A stretch of DNA of 64,000 bases from contig JAQGDG010000151.1 of NCBI GenBank assembly GCA_029844215.1, positions 239,654 to 303,653 on the forward strand, written 5' to 3'. The position numbers and the translations under genes are program-made. Source of the DNA: Przewalskia tangutica. Its lineage: Eukaryota > Streptophyta > Magnoliopsida > Solanales > Solanaceae. The notes beneath the pieces were generated by a model. That model was not told the origin of the DNA. It worked only from the letters and a program-made list of their open reading frames with translations, and made no database searches. Of this stretch, positions 60,781-64,000 are shown piece after piece; the first letter of the stretch is position 1; each line of letters begins with the position of its first letter.

Positions 60781-61210
60781 ATTCGCCCGGGCGATGTGTG
60801 GATTTGGGGTAGTCGTGGGGATTGTTGTCTCTGTGGAGGAGTGTTTAAGCTACCATTTGGTGTTCGGATGTTGCCTTTTGAAGCCTTGTAGGGGCGGAAG
60901 TGTAAATTGCTTAGGTCGATTGGTTCGATGTTGGCAAGGTTGATTAGTTAGTCGAGCTTGTTCCGGTATGGAAAGTAAAGCTTGTCTAGAAGAGGTTACG
61001 GCGGCTCGGAGAAATCGTCGCGGATAATGGCGGCGGCGCTTAGAGTTCGAGGTTGGTCGGTCTTCTTGAAAGTACCACCGGTTAGGTGTGAGTTTTAGGC
61101 GGAGGAAAACTTAGCGAGTTACTTTGGGCCTTTTGAGTTCATGTGAAGAATAGGCGGGTTGCCTATATGTTAGCAATTGCCGTCAGACTTAGGAGCGATG
61201 CGTCGATCTT
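60781..61210 (+). pseudogene. Integrase C-terminal remnant, element G
   Basis: Near 60845-60925 one can read FKLPFGVRMLPFEAL then GRKCKLL, matching the YHSS.GMAPFEALYGRKC region at the end of the integrase core. Near 61110-61190, YFGPFE and RVAYML-like codons match the GPY/F part that follows. No RT, RNase H or catalytic integrase motif remains. It is the only trace of pol outside element C. Confidence 0.6.
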
Positions 61211-61319
61211 TCGTATTGATATGATCGGGAAAGTATCGGAATCCGTCAGTGTTCGATTAATGATGACCACGTCGAGATAGTAACCGAGTTTTGAAGCGAA
61301 GCCGTATCGAATGTGGTAA

Positions 61320-61668
61320 GAGTTCAGTGTCGACCTCCTCCGGGATCGCATGCAGCCGGTACCATTTGTTAGTCGCGAGGTGACACGGAACCTCGCGGCA
61401 AAGTGACAAAAGTGGTATCGGTGGTATCAGCGAGCATAGATGTGCTCATTTTTTCTTTTTGTGTAAAGTAGGTGAAGGAAGTATATTTTAGACCGGTGAG
61501 AGGTGTTATGGCGATGTTAGAGGTGTTTCCTCGTGGACTTGGATGTAAGCTTTTTGCGAGTTGTTTACGTGGCCATGTGTGGCAAGTTGTTCTCGTAAGT
61601 ATAGTAGTGAAGACTATCTTTGGCGCGTTTGTTTGGGACTTAGAAAGAACATTCGGGACGAATGTTTC
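61320..61668 (+). other. Internal segment shared with B, with PBS-like motif and palindrome
   Basis: It contains GCAGCCGGTACCATTTGTTA, the small hairpin GCGAGGT..ACCTCGC, and at 61403-61436 an LTR-end/PBS-like run (GTGACAAAAGTGGTATC, then GGTGGTATCAGCGAGC). It ends with palindrome AACATTCGGGACGAATGTTT (61648-61667). Confidence 0.55.
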
Positions 61669-61669
61669 T

Positions 61670-61680
61670 AAGGAGGAGAA
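61670..61680 (+). other. Polypurine tract, element G
   Basis: AAGGAGGAGAA directly before the 3' LTR. Confidence 0.8.
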
Positions 61681-64000
61681 TGTTATACCGTATTTTCCAG
61701 TATTTCGTAAGGGCGTCGTAGAAAATTTGAAACTTGTATTAAGGCTTGGCGAATAAATTTTGTTCCTGACACCCGTTTAGAGTCGTTTTTGAAAGCGTTT
61801 CCACGACTTTAGTAGGGAATTTCGGCTATGTCATTTTTATTTTTGCGGATTTTTCAGAGGCGAAACATTTTGGACCAGCGGGAGGTGGCATGTGTCACCT
61901 CGCATTAAACAAGAGCGGCAACCTTGCGAATTGGGCTACTTTATGGCCTTGATTTGTGCCTTGTTTTGTGCCTTGTTTTGTGGAGTGTTTTGTGGAGTAG
62001 GGTTAGGGTGCATGGCTTGATCTTGGCCTACACTTGCTATGCACTTGGCAAGATCTTGGCCATTGGTTGGCCTTGGCTTGTGCTATAAATACCCTCTCCT
62101 TTGATGAATTCTTCATCCTTTCCACAAATCTTCTAAGTGTTAAATCCTCACTCTCCTCTTGTGACTCTGCGTCAGAGCCCACTCTCCCTTTGAAAGGCCA
62201 TGGAGAGCCTCTCCCCTCCTAGTAGTGTGGCGTGGGGTACCCCACAACCTAGTTGCTTTAGTATAATACCCACTTTGTGGTGTAGAAATACTCTCAAAGT
62301 ATTGTTATAATGCCCAATTACATTAATAGTATACCTTGTAGTATTCTAAGGTTATACACATCTGGCAGGAAATACTATTATACTTCCGTCGAGTCCAAAA
62401 GCGAAACCCTAGGAAAATCTCCGTAGTCAGATTTGGGTATTGTGTAAGTTGGTTAGAAGCTTCCTAAGGGTGGTTTATAGCGGGTTGGGCTTCGGAGTTG
62501 GAGCTAAGCGATTGCCAGGATCGACTTTATACTTGGATAATTATGGGCTTATCGAGGTAAATATCTTGTCCTCTATTGTAATTGGAAATTACATGATTGT
62601 TAGACTATAATTAAGTATACTATATGTAGTCTTGAAAGTTGTTGTCAGCGATGTCTTTTAACAAGCACGAATTATAAGAAACCTTTTGAAGAAGAATCTT
62701 GAGCTTGTTTTACATAGGGTAGTATTCTGATGAACTTGTGCCAGCTTTTGTGAGGTAGAATTGTACGTCCGGTTTAGACTTATAACCCCACTGGTTGGCT
62801 TGGTAGCGGCCCGATAGAGGAGGAGATTTCTGTTTGTTGCGGGGAGGTGTTCGATTTTTACGTAGAATGTTCTACGTAGGGATCTAAATATTAATAAGCG
62901 CGCGTGGCCTTATAGGTTGAGTACTACGTGTGGCGCGATCTACTTGGCTTAAGGGTAGCCGGCGGTTGGAAGTACTTGGAGCGTTTTGCTATTAGTCGAT
63001 GCACTCGTCGCGAGGTATGTGAACCTCTTCACTATCTCTTAGCATAATATGTGTGAACTATGTAGTGCGGTGAAGCGTCATTGTGCTAAATGTATTTGAT
63101 TGGTTTAAAACATAAAGTGTTATAACGGCTTTATGGGAAGTTGGTTATATGACTTTATGTTGGTAGAAAATCTTGTGGTTTTTTAAAGGTAGGTGATTTG
63201 AACTATAAGCGGCTTGTTATGTGTTAATAAAGAACTTGAAGTATTTCAAAAGATTTTGAATCATTTTGAAAGAAGAAGTAATACTTGGTTTTGAAAAACT
63301 TAAGAGTTATACTAGCTTTATGATAAGTTAGGTATAACGGCTTAAGAATGTTTTCTTGATTTGAAATCAGAATGTGTATCGACAAACCAACTGCGGCGTT
63401 AATAAAAATGTTTTGACTAATTAAGTATTATTAAAACGATGAAACTTCCATCTGCATAGAAGCTAAGATGAGACAAAATGATATTTCCTGAATCAATTTG
63501 TAATAAGATTGTTATAAACAAGAATATCTACTCATATAAGACTTATGTTTCTCAGTTGTTTAAAGGAGAATTATATTCTTAAATGAATAAGACTATGAAC
63601 TCTGAAACCTTTCTAAAAACGTGAACATTTGAAATTAGGCAAACTTGGGCGTTTGGAAAATAATGTTGTTACTTGATTTTACCAAGGTAAGTGTTTTAGT
63701 TTATTTAAAAAGGCAGTCGCTCTATTTTATACTCCGGGTGTTGTGTGACTTATGTAAAAAGCAGCGGATCTTTTAAAAGATTTAATGTATGAAGTACTTT
63801 AGGGGTAGATACGAACATTAGCAAAGTACCTTGTGTGAATAACGATTGTGTTGGTTTGAGATAGCGCGTATAATACTTTCTTGTTGATGTGATAAGTGAA
63901 AATGTTAGGATCTTTACGTGTGTTAGTATCTTGTGTGATCGTGATGTAAAGAGGTCATTAGCATTTGTGCTTCGTTGTTAAGCGTTAAGCCGTTGTACTA
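61681..64000 (+). repeat. Element G 3' LTR (runs off the window)
   Basis: It begins TGTTATACCG and aligns with 55722 onward to the window end. TATA is at 62084-62091. Confidence 0.9.

Larger units (their letters stand above)
55722..64000 (+). mobile_element. Element G: Ty3/gypsy element with gag and integrase remnants, runs off the window
   Basis: 5' LTR (55722-59077), PBS (59083), internal region of 2603 bp (59078-61680), PPT, and the first 2320 bases of the 3' LTR. It is inserted in the third F internal region. The 5 bases before it are ATTCC; the matching right flank lies outside. Gag lacks its capsid core, and a short integrase remnant survives, unlike in A, B, D and F. Confidence 0.85.

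Noticed and set aside
1..64000. A host gene, tRNA, rRNA, or bacterial or phage system hidden among the repeats
   Set aside because: Every stretch over 300 bases can be assigned to an LTR, an internal region or the small AT-rich array. No exon-like conserved coding outside gag and pol was seen on either strand.

Overview
This window is plant nuclear heterochromatin made almost entirely of LTR retrotransposons of one Ty3/gypsy superfamily branch, nested inside one another. I see no host gene, tRNA, rRNA or bacterial feature. The plant call rests on three things: a primer-binding site matching plant initiator Met-tRNA (TGGTATCAGAGC), a chromovirus-type pol in the one autonomous copy, and LTRs of 2.3-3.7 kb. 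The Tekay/Del clade is the best fit for that pol (FIDD reverse transcriptase box, YCDAS RNase H box, a C-terminal block ending in an EDMRR-like chromodomain motif). A eudicot, perhaps an asterid, is likely, but this is inference from remembered similarity and I cannot name a species.

Layout, left to right. Element A (1-8982, +; the window opens about 7 bases inside its 5' LTR) is inserted in the 5' LTR of element B (remainder 8983-15187, +). B is inserted in the LTR of an older element X (remainder 15188-17490, +). X abuts a short AT-rich array of about 57-bp units (17491-17790, continued at 27309-27430), which is split by element C (17791-27308, +), the only copy with gag and a full pol. Next comes a minus-strand LTR, E (27745-29654 and 38804-39998), split by the young element D (29655-38798, +) with a perfect CCTTG target duplication. 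E is then cut by F (39999-55721, -), a tandem LTR-internal-LTR-internal-LTR-internal array. F's third internal region is cut by G (55722 to beyond the window end, +).

How the parts relate. C has 2.35-kb LTRs and encodes Gag, protease, RT, RNase H, integrase and chromodomain, all with broken frames. A, B, D, F and G have larger LTRs (about 3.2-3.7 kb) but internal regions of only 1.75-2.6 kb, holding gag and no usable pol. They share termini, PBS, pre-PPT palindrome and LTR core promoter with C, so they look like gag-only non-autonomous partners that would need pol from a C-like helper. A, B, F and G also share a noncoding 3' internal domain that C and D lack; G still carries an integrase remnant.

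Quality caution. Copies differ mainly by 1-4 base indels at CAG, CTG, CCG and CCWGG sites, even between the paired LTRs of young element D, whose AT-rich half is almost identical. This pattern is what basecalling errors at methylated cytosines would give, so many frameshifts in gag and pol here may not be real.
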